Positions 9,011 through 17,955 of a DNA stretch of 64,000 nucleotides are shown here, piece by piece. Position 1 is the stretch's first letter. Each line of letters starts with the position of its first letter. Source of the stretch: SABI01 sp963663665 (GTDB lineage Bacteria > Spirochaetota > Spirochaetia > Sphaerochaetales > Sphaerochaetaceae); contig CAXXKP010000001.1 of the NCBI GenBank assembly GCA_963663665.2, forward strand, positions 868,001 to 932,000. Reading direction: 5' to 3'. Under the pieces are notes generated by a model. The model had not been told where the DNA came from, ran no database searches, and worked only from the letters and a program-made list of their open reading frames with translations. Both the position numbers and the translations under genes were made by a program.

Positions 9011-9865
9011 TTATTTAACCGCACCTGCGGTCATACCTTTTATAAAGTATTTACTCATGAAAAGGTAGAGTATAAGCATTGGTAAGATAGCAATACTAAG
9101 ACCGGTAAATAATAAAGACCAGTTTGTACTATGCTGACCAAAAAATGTACTTAATCCAACAGGAAGCGTCTTTATATTATCAGATTGAAGGAATACAAGT
9201 GGGAAAAAGAAGTCGTTCCAAATAGGTACAGAGTTGTAGATAGTAACAAGAGCCATAGCTGGAGCAACCATTGGCATCACAATCCTTTTATAAATAGTAA
9301 AGTCGTTACATCCATCTATCTTTGCTGCATATTCGAGTTCCATAGGGATTGCTTTCATGAATCCCGCAAGAATAAAAACAGTGCTTGGCAGACCCATTGC
9401 AATAAAGATCATGATAATAGAAGCTTGAGTGTTAATTAATCCAAGATTCTTAATCAAGAGAAAAAGAGGAATGATGGCAGCTTTAAGGGGCAGCATAATT
9501 CCACTGAGAAACAGCATGTAAATAAAAGTGTTTCCTTTGAAGGAATACCGAGCTATTCCATATGCACTCATTGAGCCAAATAAAATAACTATTGCCATCG
9601 AGATTGTGGTCACAAAAATACTATTTAGAAAATAATGAGAAAATCCTTTATCTATCCACACAGTGGTAAAATTCTTAAAGCTCATCGATTCTGGAAGAGA
9701 GAAGGGTGTGCTCAATATAGCTCTATTTGTCTTGAATGAAGAAATCATCATATTAAATAGCGGATAAAGAATGAGGAGGACATAGAAACTCATTACAAAA
9801 ATCATAAAAGTAATAAATATTTTCTTACCTGCTGAAGCGCCTCTATATCTGAAATCAGTTATCAT
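9011..9865 (-). CDS. Carbohydrate ABC transporter permease, MalG type (MurNAc operon)
   Basis: A 284-residue inner-membrane permease with six predicted helices and the EAA loop LEYAAKIDGCNDFTIYKRI around residues 180-200, followed by MPMVAPA. The C-terminus FMSKYFIKGMTAGAVK is typical of MalG proteins. It overlaps the upstream permease gene by four bases (ATGA). In the same operon as murQ, its likely substrate is MurNAc or a muropeptide-derived sugar (inference). Confidence 0.9.
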   Translation of the reverse strand: MITDFRYRGASAGKKIFITFMIFVMSFYVLLILYPLFNMMISSFKTNRAILSTPFSLPESMSFKNFTTVWIDKGFSHYFLNSIFVTTISMAIVILFGSMSAYGIARYSFKGNTFIYMLFLSGIMLPLKAAIIPLFLLIKNLGLINTQASIIMIFIAMGLPSTVFILAGFMKAIPMELEYAAKIDGCNDFTIYKRIVMPMVAPAMALVTIYNSVPIWNDFFFPLVFLQSDNIKTLPVGLSTFFGQHSTNWSLLFTGLSIAILPMLILYLFMSKYFIKGMTAGAVK

Positions 9866-10776
9866 AGTTGCACCTCTCTACTTTTGGTAATGAACACAGA
9901 AACCAAGCTAATAGCAAAAGTGAGGAGGTATATCACAAGTCCTATTGCAGATCCTATTCCTATTTCAGGCGAACCTGCATCAACAGAACCAAAAGCTGTT
10001 CTATAGAAAAGGGTTCCAATAGTATCTGTTGAGTAGTTTGGTGACCCATCCAATCCAGTCATTGTATATACCTGCTCAAATACATTTAAACTACCAATTA
10101 CTGTGAGAACTGTGATAATCGTGATTGCAGGAATAATAAGAGGGAAGATTATCTTCCAAAATAGTTTCCACTCACTTACTCCTTCAAGGTATGCAGCTTC
10201 TAAGCATTCTCCTGGAACATTATCGATTGCAGCAAGAAATACAAGGGAAGGGAAGCCTACCCATCTCCACATATTTACTATAATAATTGAGATGTTTGCG
10301 AGTCCTTCCTGTCCGAGCCAAGCTCTTTTTAATGTTGATAAATGGATGATATCGAGAAAATTATTTAACAAACCTGTTGGTTTTAAATAAATCCCCCATA
10401 AAAATCCAACAGCAACTATTGAAAAAAGAACTGGGATGAAAAAGATTCTCTTAAAAAATTGTGCACCTGGGATGTTTCGACTTAATAAATACCCAAATAA
10501 TAAGCCTAATGAGTTTTGTACAATCATTGTAAGGACAAACCATGTAGCATTATTTTTAAGAGCGTTAAAAAATCTCTCATTATATGGATATGTGGTAAGA
10601 AGCTGCTTAAAATTATCGAGCCCTACAAATTCAAGTCTGATTAATTGTTTCCAAGAAAAAAGTGAATTGAATAAAGACATGAATAGTGGTAGGAGAATAA
10701 ATACTGAGACTATAAGAAGTCCTGGGGTGATGAAAAAAGTTATCCAAGATATTTTATGGAGTTTTCTACTTAACAT
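9862..10776 (-). CDS. Carbohydrate ABC transporter permease, MalF type (MurNAc operon)
   Basis: A 304-residue permease partner of the MalG-type protein. The first membrane helix lies at about residues 12-35, the characteristic periplasmic segment is FVGLDNFKQLL, and the EAA loop is CLEAAYLEGVSEWKLFWKII around residues 188-207. An aagga SD precedes the ATG. It follows the binding-protein gene across an 80-base gap containing the hairpin at 10809. No ATPase is encoded in the operon. Confidence 0.9.
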   Translation of the reverse strand: MLSRKLHKISWITFFITPGLLIVSVFILLPLFMSLFNSLFSWKQLIRLEFVGLDNFKQLLTTYPYNERFFNALKNNATWFVLTMIVQNSLGLLFGYLLSRNIPGAQFFKRIFFIPVLFSIVAVGFLWGIYLKPTGLLNNFLDIIHLSTLKRAWLGQEGLANISIIIVNMWRWVGFPSLVFLAAIDNVPGECLEAAYLEGVSEWKLFWKIIFPLIIPAITIITVLTVIGSLNVFEQVYTMTGLDGSPNYSTDTIGTLFYRTAFGSVDAGSPEIGIGSAIGLVIYLLTFAISLVSVFITKSREVQL

Positions 10777-10808
10777 AATTATCCTTATTAAAAATAGTAT
10801 TCTTAGTT

Positions 10809-10840
10809 GTTACAGACGCTCTTTTATGAGCGCCTGTAAC
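10809..10840 (-). other. Intercistronic stem-loop downstream of the binding-protein gene
   Basis: GTTACAG-a-CGCTC, loop ttttat, GAGCG-c-CTGTAAC: a 13-position stem with a single mismatch. There is no T-run on the minus strand, so partial attenuation or mRNA stabilisation of the upstream binding-protein message is likely. Confidence 0.65.
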
Positions 10841-10856
10841 ATAATGCAATAAGTTC

Positions 10857-12134
10857 CTATTTTTGGAAAGGAACATAATAGGATGCAATACCATCCTGGA
10901 TTTGTGTTGCAGCCTCTCTTGGAGTGAGAGTATTTGCCATCACACCTTGACTTAATGCTTGCCATAGAGAAGATCCTGTTGGTTGATTATATCTAAATCC
11001 AACTAAGAATAGATAAGGAGTTGCATTCTTTTGTAATTCCAAAACACGAGCAATGAATGGATCACTAGAAGCATCAACACCAGGGACTGAAGTAACCATT
11101 TTCATTTCAGTAACAATAGCTTTGCCAAATTCTTTTGTACTTAAGAATCTTAAGAAGGTGAGAGCAGCCTCTTTATTTGCAGAATTTGCATTAAGAGCAA
11201 AGTTCATATCTGCATAGACTGATACATAAGCTGGGTCACTTGCTTTTTCACCAGGAACTGCAAAGATTCCAAAGTCTAAATCAGGATTTTGTCCTCTGAA
11301 ATATGCAGCTTCGTATGAACCTGCAATAAGGTGTGGAGTCAGTTCATTGATGAAGTTGCTTCTCATATCATCATAGCTGATTCCCATGTACAAATCTGGC
11401 ATATATTTTGTGAGAGATTTCATCTTTTCAATCATGCCAATGAACGCTGGGTCTAAGAAGTTTTTCTTACCAGCTACAACATCATTGAAGAATTGTGTTC
11501 CACCATAAGAGCTAGGACCCATACCACCAAGCATTGTCTCTAAGGTCCAACCATCCTTTGCACCATTTCCTAGGGCTATGTAGCCAGCTTTTTGAGCTGC
11601 TTCGAAATTTTTAATTAATTCATTCCATGTTGTTGGAATTTTCAAACCAAGTTCTTTATATATTGCTTTGTTATAATACATGAATACTGTTTGGCTTACA
11701 GCAGGTGAGCCATATACCTTCCCATCAGTTGGGCTTGTAGCACCTAATAGAGATGTTGCAGAGTATTCTTTAAGTTCCGGCATCCATTGTTCTAAAGGTT
11801 CTAAGAATCCAGAATCAGCAAAGGTAGCGAGACCACCATATGCTCTTCCTTGGAAAACATCTGGACCAGACCCACCAGAAAGGGATGCTGCAAGAATTGT
11901 GTTATATTCAGTATTCTTGTGAGCTGTTTGAATGACTTGGATTTCTGGATGCAGTGCTTCAAATTTGGCAATTTGAGCTGCATAGAAATCTACATCCTCT
12001 GGGCGCCATGTCCAGAAATTTAGAACCACCTTCTTTTCTGCTACGGCTTTATTTGTTTCTGTTGCTCCAGTAGCAAATAATGGGCTCATCATAATAATGG
12101 CCAATAGTAAAATTATTACTACATTTTTCTTCAT
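10857..12134 (-). CDS. ABC transporter sugar-binding protein of the MurNAc operon
   Basis: Periplasmic family-1 binding protein of 425 residues. The start is set at 12134, because aaaggaga lies ten bases upstream of this ATG while an upstream in-frame ATG at 12173 has no SD and would spoil the signal peptide. The signal peptide MKKNVVIILLLAIIMMSPLFA is followed by TGATET, the A-x-G-x-x-E motif. No lipobox cysteine is present. It is the first gene of the operon and divergent from the RpiR/MurR-type regulator. The genes behind it point to an amino sugar such as MurNAc as ligand (inference). Confidence 0.9.
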   Translation of the reverse strand: MKKNVVIILLLAIIMMSPLFATGATETNKAVAEKKVVLNFWTWRPEDVDFYAAQIAKFEALHPEIQVIQTAHKNTEYNTILAASLSGGSGPDVFQGRAYGGLATFADSGFLEPLEQWMPELKEYSATSLLGATSPTDGKVYGSPAVSQTVFMYYNKAIYKELGLKIPTTWNELIKNFEAAQKAGYIALGNGAKDGWTLETMLGGMGPSSYGGTQFFNDVVAGKKNFLDPAFIGMIEKMKSLTKYMPDLYMGISYDDMRSNFINELTPHLIAGSYEAAYFRGQNPDLDFGIFAVPGEKASDPAYVSVYADMNFALNANSANKEAALTFLRFLSTKEFGKAIVTEMKMVTSVPGVDASSDPFIARVLELQKNATPYLFLVGFRYNQPTGSSLWQALSQGVMANTLTPREAATQIQDGIASYYVPFQK

Positions 12135-12296
12135 ACGATTCTTTCTCCTTTTTCTCATTTCTTTGGTAATCATAACGATGATTATCTTATTTAGTGTGGG
12201 CTCAGATGATAGATATTGTCAAGAAAATAAAAAAATTTTTTATAAAAATATTTTCAAAAATGAAAAAATGTTTTAATATAGAATCAGGAGTCAACA

Positions 12297-13154
12297 ATGA
12301 ATGGATGTTTTTATTTGATTAAACAGTTTCTTCCGAATCTTGCCCCATCTGAAAGGAAAATTGCTGATTTTCTTCTTTCTCAGCCATCACAAGCTGTAGA
12401 ACTAAAAATTACGCAACTTGCAAAAGAATCCCAAACAAGTCCAGCTGCAATTATCAGGCTTGCAAATAGATTAGGATATTCAGGATATTCTGAATTGAGA
12501 ATGAATATTGCAAAAGAAGTATTTTCTAGTGAAGATATAGCACAAGAATCTTCCATAAGTCAGATCAAAGTGGGTGATTCTGCTGTCGATGTCATTAATG
12601 GAATTGTTAATATGACAAGTTCTACAATTAATGGGATTCCACAGGTATTAGATGCAGAAATTCTCCATCAAGCAGTGAAGACAATTATTGAGGCAAAGTA
12701 TATTGTTCTTTCTGGTATCGGTGCTTCTGGGATAGTAGCCACAGATTTTCAACAAAAGCTTGCGCGTCTTGGTCTTTATGCACTGTACACTTTAGATATT
12801 GATATGCAGGTAGTACAAGCATGTTCTCTTACAAGAATGGATGTTTTAGTAGCTTTCTCATACTCTGGAGAATCTGATAAAGTCATAAAAGTTGCAAAAG
12901 AAGCAAAGAAAAATAGTGCAAAGGTAATAGCTATCACTCGAATAGGAGGAAACTCCTTAAGCAGGATTGCAGATTACACAATCCAGATTCCGAATAATGA
13001 ATCTGTCTTTAGAGAAGGAGCTACAGTATCACGAATCAGTCAGCTTCTTGTTGTTGATATCATCTACGCAATGATTCTCACCGGAACTCACGGGAAAGCA
13101 ACAGAATTGCTAAAACGTACTTGGGATGCAGTTTCTCATATTAGCAATGAATAA
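12297..13154 (+). CDS. RpiR/MurR-family transcriptional regulator
   Basis: A 285-residue regulator. The RpiR-type N-terminal helix-turn-helix occupies residues 1-77 (LAPSERKIADFLLSQPSQ; SPAAIIRLANRLGYSGYSEL). The SIS sugar-phosphate domain follows at about 110-260 (VLSGIGASGIVATDFQQKL; VAFSYSGESDKVI). It has an aggag SD. It is divergent from the MurNAc operon, as murR is from murQ in enterics, so MurNAc-6-P is the likely effector. The intergenic region 12135-12296 is very AT-rich and should hold both promoters and the operator. Confidence 0.88.
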   Translation: MNGCFYLIKQFLPNLAPSERKIADFLLSQPSQAVELKITQLAKESQTSPAAIIRLANRLGYSGYSELRMNIAKEVFSSEDIAQESSISQIKVGDSAVDVINGIVNMTSSTINGIPQVLDAEILHQAVKTIIEAKYIVLSGIGASGIVATDFQQKLARLGLYALYTLDIDMQVVQACSLTRMDVLVAFSYSGESDKVIKVAKEAKKNSAKVIAITRIGGNSLSRIADYTIQIPNNESVFREGATVSRISQLLVVDIIYAMILTGTHGKATELLKRTWDAVSHISNE

Positions 13155-13158
13155 AAGT

Positions 13159-13208
13159 TGACCGCGGTCATTTATTTTCTTGACCTACTAAAATTCTTAA
13201 GCTATCCT
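13159..13208 (+). promoter_or_regulatory. Promoter and palindromic operator of the etfBA operon
   Basis: TTGACC (13180-13185), a 17-base spacer, and TATCCT (13203-13208) give a good sigma70-type promoter. Just upstream, TGACCGCGGTCA (13159-13170) is a perfect 12-base palindrome, GC-rich in an AT-rich setting, and its half-site TTGACC is repeated in the -35 box. It is a candidate site for the TetR-type protein encoded at the end of the operon. Confidence 0.6.
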
Positions 13209-13236
13209 CAATATTAGTAGAAATATGGGGGAAAAT

Positions 13237-14052
13237 ATGATTATTGTAGTTCCTGTTAAACAGGTTCCTGAGACAAGTAATGTAGAACTTGATCCGATTA
13301 CAGGTGTTATGGTACGAAGTAGTTCAAAAGCTATTATTAATCCACTTGATTTGTATGCTATAGAAACAGCTCTTCAAATAAAAGAGAAACAGAATGCAAA
13401 GGTTATTGCAATCACTATGGGTCCAACGAGTTCAATAAAAGTTTTGAATGAAGCAATAGCAATTGGCTGTGATGAAGGTATTCAAATATCAGATAGGGCA
13501 TTTGCAGGATCAGACACATGGTCAACCTCATATGTATTGTCCCAAGCAATTAAAAAGATTGGTAATGTTGATCTTGTAATTACTGGGGAAAGAGCGACTG
13601 ATGGGGACACTGGGCAAGTAGGTCCCGAGATAGCTAGTTGGCTAAATCTTCCCGTTTCGACCTATACTTCCCATCTCCTAGAAATTACGGATTCTTCTGT
13701 AACTGTGAAGCGTCTTCTTGAAGAAGGGTATCAAACTCTTAGATTACCCTTCCCTTGTGTAATTACTGTACTTAAAGAGATTGCATATGTTCGTCTTGCA
13801 ACGTTGAAAGGGAAGAAGCGGGCGATGAGTTCTTTCATCCCACTTTGGGGAGAAAAAGATTTGATTCTTGATTCTTCTTATCTAGGTCTTAAAGGATCTC
13901 CCACTAGAGTCGTGAAGATAGAACAAGCAAAAGTTGGACGCACACCTCATATTATTGAAGCAATGGACGGAAACTCTGTGGTTAAGGCTGTTTCATCTCT
14001 TATTGAATATTTGGAAAGTAACGACTTGTTATCAAAAAGAGGTCAACTATGA
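13237..14052 (+). CDS. etfB: Electron transfer flavoprotein beta subunit
   Basis: EtfB of 271 residues, starting at ATG 13237 behind ggggga; the upstream in-frame ATG 13225 lacks an SD. The N-terminal VVPVKQVPETSNVELD, AIGCDEGIQ, and GERATDGDTGQVGPEIASWL segments are diagnostic. With EtfA it forms a heterodimer carrying FAD, and passes electrons to or from the FAD dehydrogenase encoded two genes on. Its stop overlaps the etfA start (ATGA). Whether it is an electron-bifurcating or a simple Etf cannot be decided by eye. Confidence 0.93.
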   Translation: MIIVVPVKQVPETSNVELDPITGVMVRSSSKAIINPLDLYAIETALQIKEKQNAKVIAITMGPTSSIKVLNEAIAIGCDEGIQISDRAFAGSDTWSTSYVLSQAIKKIGNVDLVITGERATDGDTGQVGPEIASWLNLPVSTYTSHLLEITDSSVTVKRLLEEGYQTLRLPFPCVITVLKEIAYVRLATLKGKKRAMSSFIPLWGEKDLILDSSYLGLKGSPTRVVKIEQAKVGRTPHIIEAMDGNSVVKAVSSLIEYLESNDLLSKRGQL

Positions 14053-15056
14053 ATGATGTATGGATTCTTGGTGAACATAACAATGGTGAGATTAAAGAAG
14101 TAACATATGAGCTCCTTAGTTGGGGGCGCCAATTAGCAGATGATATAGGGAAGAACCTTATTGCTGTGTTACTATCTCCTAAAACAAAAGCTGAGGAATT
14201 GGATAATCTTATTGCTATGGGAGCAGACGCGGTTCTTTATGTAGAAGATGAAGCACTTCGCTATGTTGAATGTGTTCGCTACTCATCAATTCTCGAATTC
14301 TTAGTGAAGAAAGAAAAACCACAGATATTTCTTGCATCTGCAACAACCACCGGTAGAACCGTGATGCCTTATCTAGCCGTAAAAATTAAAGCTGGATTAA
14401 CAGCCGATTGTACTGATCTTTCTATAGAAAAAGAGAGTGGATTACTTCTTCAAACTCGCCCCGCAATTGGTGGAAATATTATGGCAACAATTAAGAGTCC
14501 TAACCATCTCCCACAGATGGCAACTGTGCGACCTAAATCAAAAAAACCATTAATGAGAGATATTTTGAGGAAAGGGACTATTGAGAGAATTGTTGTTGAT
14601 GAAGATTTGATATCCTCTATGGTGGAGGTGTTAGGTGTTGAAAAGCTTACTAATGAAGAAAGTGCAATTGAAGAAGCTCAATATGTTGTTTCTGGAGGGA
14701 AGGGTTTAAAGAAGAAGGACAATTTTGAACTCATTCATCAACTAGCGCATCTTTTACATGCCAAGGTAGGAGCCTCAAGAGAGGCCGTAGACAGGGGATG
14801 GATAGGTTATCCACATCAGGTAGGTCTTTCTGGGAAAACAATATCACCTGAACTCTATATGGCTATTGGAATTTCCGGTGCAGTGCAACATCTAGCTGGA
14901 ATAAAGACTTCTCATCATATTGTTTCAATCAACAATGATCCACAAGCTCCTATCATACAGATTTCTGATTATGCTCTTATCGGAGATCTTTTTGCAATCA
15001 CAGAGGAGTTAAAGAAACAACTTCTTCAAAAGGAGGCTTGTGATGGTAATCTATAA
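14049..15056 (+). CDS. etfA: Electron transfer flavoprotein alpha subunit
   Basis: EtfA of 335 residues. The C-terminal FAD-binding domain is clear from VVSGGKGLKK, VGASREAVDRGW, HQVGLSGKTISPELYMAIGI and SGAVQHLAGI. It has no N-terminal ferredoxin-like extension, unlike LctC of the Acetobacterium woodii lactate dehydrogenase/Etf complex. It overlaps etfB by four bases and the dehydrogenase gene by 14 bases, so the three products are made in step. Confidence 0.94.
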   Translation: MNDVWILGEHNNGEIKEVTYELLSWGRQLADDIGKNLIAVLLSPKTKAEELDNLIAMGADAVLYVEDEALRYVECVRYSSILEFLVKKEKPQIFLASATTTGRTVMPYLAVKIKAGLTADCTDLSIEKESGLLLQTRPAIGGNIMATIKSPNHLPQMATVRPKSKKPLMRDILRKGTIERIVVDEDLISSMVEVLGVEKLTNEESAIEEAQYVVSGGKGLKKKDNFELIHQLAHLLHAKVGASREAVDRGWIGYPHQVGLSGKTISPELYMAIGISGAVQHLAGIKTSHHIVSINNDPQAPIIQISDYALIGDLFAITEELKKQLLQKEACDGNL

Positions 15057-16461
15057 TAAAGTAACAAAGGACATTATTGATGAATTAATCACAGTTCTTG
15101 GTTCTTTCAATGTATTAATCGATGAGGAGAAAATAGAGAAATATTCTCATGATGAGACTAGTGTTGAACACTATGCACATTTTCCAGAAGTGGTAGTAAC
15201 CCCAGAAAGTACTGAACAAGTGGCACAGGTCATGAAAATTGCTACAAAACATATTATTCCTGTGACCCCTCGTGGAGCAGGTTCTGGATTAAGTGGCGGT
15301 GCAATTCCTTTATTTGGTGGGATTGTCTTGTCTGTTGAACGGATGAATAAGGTTCTTGAGATAGATAAGGAAAATTTAGCAGTCACAAGCCAATGTGGAA
15401 TTATTACCAATGATTTGAATGAGCTACTTAAAAAGGAGGGGCTCTTCTTTGCCGGTTACCCTATGAGCTTAGAAACTTGTTTTCTAGGAGGAAATATTGC
15501 AGAAAATGCAGGAGGTGGGAGAGCTGTAAAATATGGAGTGACAGGGCGATATGTTCTTGCCCTCACTGTTGTGACTCCAAGTGGTGAAATTGCCCATTTA
15601 GGAGGCAAGGTTACTAAAGATGTAAGTGGATATGATTTAAAACAACTCTATATAGGGAGTGAGGGAACACTCGGAATTATTACTGAAGCAACTATCAAAC
15701 TTCTTGGTCTTCCTCGTGCAAAATCTGATTTACTTGTTCCTTTTAAAACAGCTCAACAAGCTATAGGTGTTGTCTCTGTGATTATGAGAGAGGGGATTAT
15801 TCCAACAAGTATTGAATTTATGGATCAAGAGTCAATACGGATGTCTTGTGACTATCTTAATGAGAGTCTTCCAATAGAGAATGTCGGAGCGATGCTTCTC
15901 ATTGAAATCGATGGTTCAGATGAAGCAACTGTGGAAAGAGAATTGATAAAAGTTGGAGAACTTTGTGAGAGTCATGGAGCAATGGAAGTCTATATTGCCG
16001 AAGATTTTTATACACAAGAACGGATTTGGGCTGTAAGACGTAATATTGCCGAAGCTATTAAGATCTATTCACCTATTCAGTCACTTGAGGATATTGTTGT
16101 CCCCATAGGATCAATTGCCCTTGTTCTTCCAGAACTAGAACGATTGAGTGAAAAGTATCATGTGAAAATTGTCTGCTATGGACATGCAGGGGACGGAAAT
16201 CTTCATGCGACGGTCATAAAACAGCCTGAAGATTCTATTGAGTATTGGGATACAACAGAGTCTGTTGTATTAAAGGAATTATATCAATTCATTGTCTATT
16301 CTTTAGGCGGGAAAATTAGCGGAGAACATGGTATTGGCCTTAAGAGGAAAACCTTTTTAAAGGATACTATGGAAAAGGCAGAATATGATTTATGTATCAC
16401 TCTTAAAAAGGCTTTTGATCCATTGATGATTATGAATCCAGGGAAAATTATTGACCTATGA
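15043..16461 (+). CDS. FAD-linked 2-hydroxyacid dehydrogenase (GlcD/LctD-like)
   Basis: Oxidises a 2-hydroxyacid (D-lactate or glycolate type) and probably hands electrons to the EtfAB encoded upstream. It has 472 residues. The FAD-binding domain (FAD_binding_4) contains RGAGSGLSGGAIPLFGG, GGNIAENAGGG and GTLGIITEATIKLL. The C-terminal domain has YGHAGDGNLHATVI and SGEHGIGLKRK, where the histidines bind the flavin and metal. ATG 15043 is six bases after aggagg. GTG 15040 would be only three bases away. The neighbourhood resembles lctBCD of acetogens; substrate uncertain. Confidence 0.88.
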   Translation: MVIYNKVTKDIIDELITVLGSFNVLIDEEKIEKYSHDETSVEHYAHFPEVVVTPESTEQVAQVMKIATKHIIPVTPRGAGSGLSGGAIPLFGGIVLSVERMNKVLEIDKENLAVTSQCGIITNDLNELLKKEGLFFAGYPMSLETCFLGGNIAENAGGGRAVKYGVTGRYVLALTVVTPSGEIAHLGGKVTKDVSGYDLKQLYIGSEGTLGIITEATIKLLGLPRAKSDLLVPFKTAQQAIGVVSVIMREGIIPTSIEFMDQESIRMSCDYLNESLPIENVGAMLLIEIDGSDEATVERELIKVGELCESHGAMEVYIAEDFYTQERIWAVRRNIAEAIKIYSPIQSLEDIVVPIGSIALVLPELERLSEKYHVKIVCYGHAGDGNLHATVIKQPEDSIEYWDTTESVVLKELYQFIVYSLGGKISGEHGIGLKRKTFLKDTMEKAEYDLCITLKKAFDPLMIMNPGKIIDL

Positions 16462-17051
16462 AAGAAAAAATCACGAAGGGAGAAAGAACAAAAGAAGCTA
16501 TCTTTCAAAGTGCACTCTTTCTCTTTAAGAAGAAGGGCTTTCACAAAGTCACCATACAAGATATAACGCACCATGCAGGAGTAGCAAAAGGGAGTTTCTA
16601 TACCTACTATTCAACTAAAAGCGATATCATCGTACAAGAGTTTTGGTTGATTGACTCATTTTATAAGAGTATCGAAGATGAGATCCTCTCTTGTGAGCAT
16701 GCACAAGAGAGATTATTGCAATTTACTCATAAACAGATGGAATATGTAAGTGAGACTATTGGGGTAGATTTATTAAAAATACTCTATGCCAATCAAGTGA
16801 GTCAGGAAGGAAGTGATAAAGTTATTATAGATAACAAGAGATTCTGGCATACCTTCATTGAAAAGATCATGAAAGAGGGACAACAAAAAAATGAGATAAC
16901 TCAAACTCTAGATGCCAAAACCTTAGCAACATATTTCAATAGAGCAATGAGAGGAATCCTTCTTGATTGGAATATTTGTTCTGGATGTTTTGATCTTGTA
17001 GAAGAGGGTGAAAAGTACTGTAGAGAGTTTATATTACATGCCATTATCTAA
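16458..17051 (+). CDS. TetR/AcrR-family transcriptional regulator
   Basis: A 197-residue one-domain DNA-binding repressor. The TetR helix-turn-helix lies at residues 8-55 (FKKKGFHKVTIQDITHHAGV, then AKGSFYTYYSTKSDI). The remaining helical domain is of the usual length for ligand binding. It overlaps the dehydrogenase stop by four bases (ATGA), so it is the fourth gene of the etfBA operon and is likely to autoregulate that operon, perhaps through the palindrome at 13159. Confidence 0.9.
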   Translation: MKEKITKGERTKEAIFQSALFLFKKKGFHKVTIQDITHHAGVAKGSFYTYYSTKSDIIVQEFWLIDSFYKSIEDEILSCEHAQERLLQFTHKQMEYVSETIGVDLLKILYANQVSQEGSDKVIIDNKRFWHTFIEKIMKEGQQKNEITQTLDAKTLATYFNRAMRGILLDWNICSGCFDLVEEGEKYCREFILHAII

Positions 17052-17089
17052 TTGTGTGAAATTTTGTTCTATAATTTACTAATTTATTC

Positions 17090-17118
17090 TTTACTTATGA
17101 TAGGGTTGAAGGTAATAT
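17090..17118 (+). promoter_or_regulatory. Promoter of the IclR regulator (leaderless arrangement)
   Basis: TTTACT (17090-17095), a 17-base spacer, and TAATAT (17113-17118). The predicted start point, 17125, is one base before ATG 17126. A weak gaagg further upstream would lie outside the transcript. Confidence 0.45.
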
Positions 17119-17125
17119 TGAAAAT

Positions 17126-17920
17126 ATGGGAAAAAATACAGAACACAGTACGTTAAGACCGCACAATACTATACAATCAGTTGATCGAGCTCTATCTATT
17201 TTGGAATTATTTACTCCACAAAAAACAGAATGGGGAGTTTCAGAAATTGCTCGAGCCTTATCTTTGAATAAAAGCACTGCTTTTGGATTAATCTCTACTT
17301 TGGAATACAAAAAGTATTTAGAAAAAGGAAAAGATGGCGTTAAATACAGACTAGGATTACGTGTTCTTGATTTGAGTAGTGCACGGTTATCAGGATTTGA
17401 ATTCATAGAATCTGCACATCCTACTCTAAAAGAAGTGATGACGAGAGTTGGAGAGACTGTTCATCTAGCTGTTTATGATGATGGAGAAGTGATTTATGTA
17501 GATAAGATCGAAGCTTCAAATACTTTAAAAATTGCTTCTTTTATTGGGAATAGAAATCCTTGTTATTGCACAGGAGTAGGTAAATGTCTCCTTGCTTTTC
17601 AAAAGCAGGAAGAAATTGAGCGTGTCTTACAATTTGAGATGAAATCATTTACTTCAAAAACTATTACTAGCTCGGATGGGTTAAGAATTCTGTTGTCTCA
17701 AATTAGACAAAATCAGATAGCTTTTGATGATGAAGAATTTGAAAATGGTCTTGTTTGTGTAGCTGTACCCATATTTGACCGATTTAATGAAGTTTGTGCA
17801 GCTATAAGTATATCAAGTCCGACTATTAGAACTGATAAAAAACGAATAGAAGAATTCGCATTTATTTTAAAGGAAGCAGGATATACTATTAGTACTTCAA
17901 TTGGTTTCCGTCCAAGATAG
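17126..17920 (+). CDS. IclR-family transcriptional regulator
   Basis: A 264-residue protein with an N-terminal winged helix-turn-helix (SVDRALSILELF; WGVSEIARALSLNKSTAFGL, residues about 18-75). The C-terminal IclR effector domain contains VGETVHLAVYDDGEVIYVDK, CTGVGKCLLAF and VCVAVPIFD. IclR proteins of this kind commonly control aromatic-acid catabolism (PcaU, MhpR). It is immediately upstream of the meta-cleavage operon in the same direction, with the operator-like repeat at 17958-17977 between them, so it is the probable pathway regulator. Confidence 0.9.
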   Translation: MGKNTEHSTLRPHNTIQSVDRALSILELFTPQKTEWGVSEIARALSLNKSTAFGLISTLEYKKYLEKGKDGVKYRLGLRVLDLSSARLSGFEFIESAHPTLKEVMTRVGETVHLAVYDDGEVIYVDKIEASNTLKIASFIGNRNPCYCTGVGKCLLAFQKQEEIERVLQFEMKSFTSKTITSSDGLRILLSQIRQNQIAFDDEEFENGLVCVAVPIFDRFNEVCAAISISSPTIRTDKKRIEEFAFILKEAGYTISTSIGFRPR

Positions 17921-17955
17921 CCTTTATATTTTCCTTAAATAATTATTTTTTTTTG

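Noticed and set aside
10436..10852. A 138-codon open frame on the plus strand
   Set aside because: It runs antisense to the MalF-type permease and through the hairpin at 10809. The sense-strand protein has the EAA loop and membrane helices; this one has no support.
13225..13236. Upstream ATG as the start of etfB
   Set aside because: It has no SD, and its own second codon region (ggggga) is the SD for the ATG at 13237, which also gives the usual EtfB N-terminus.
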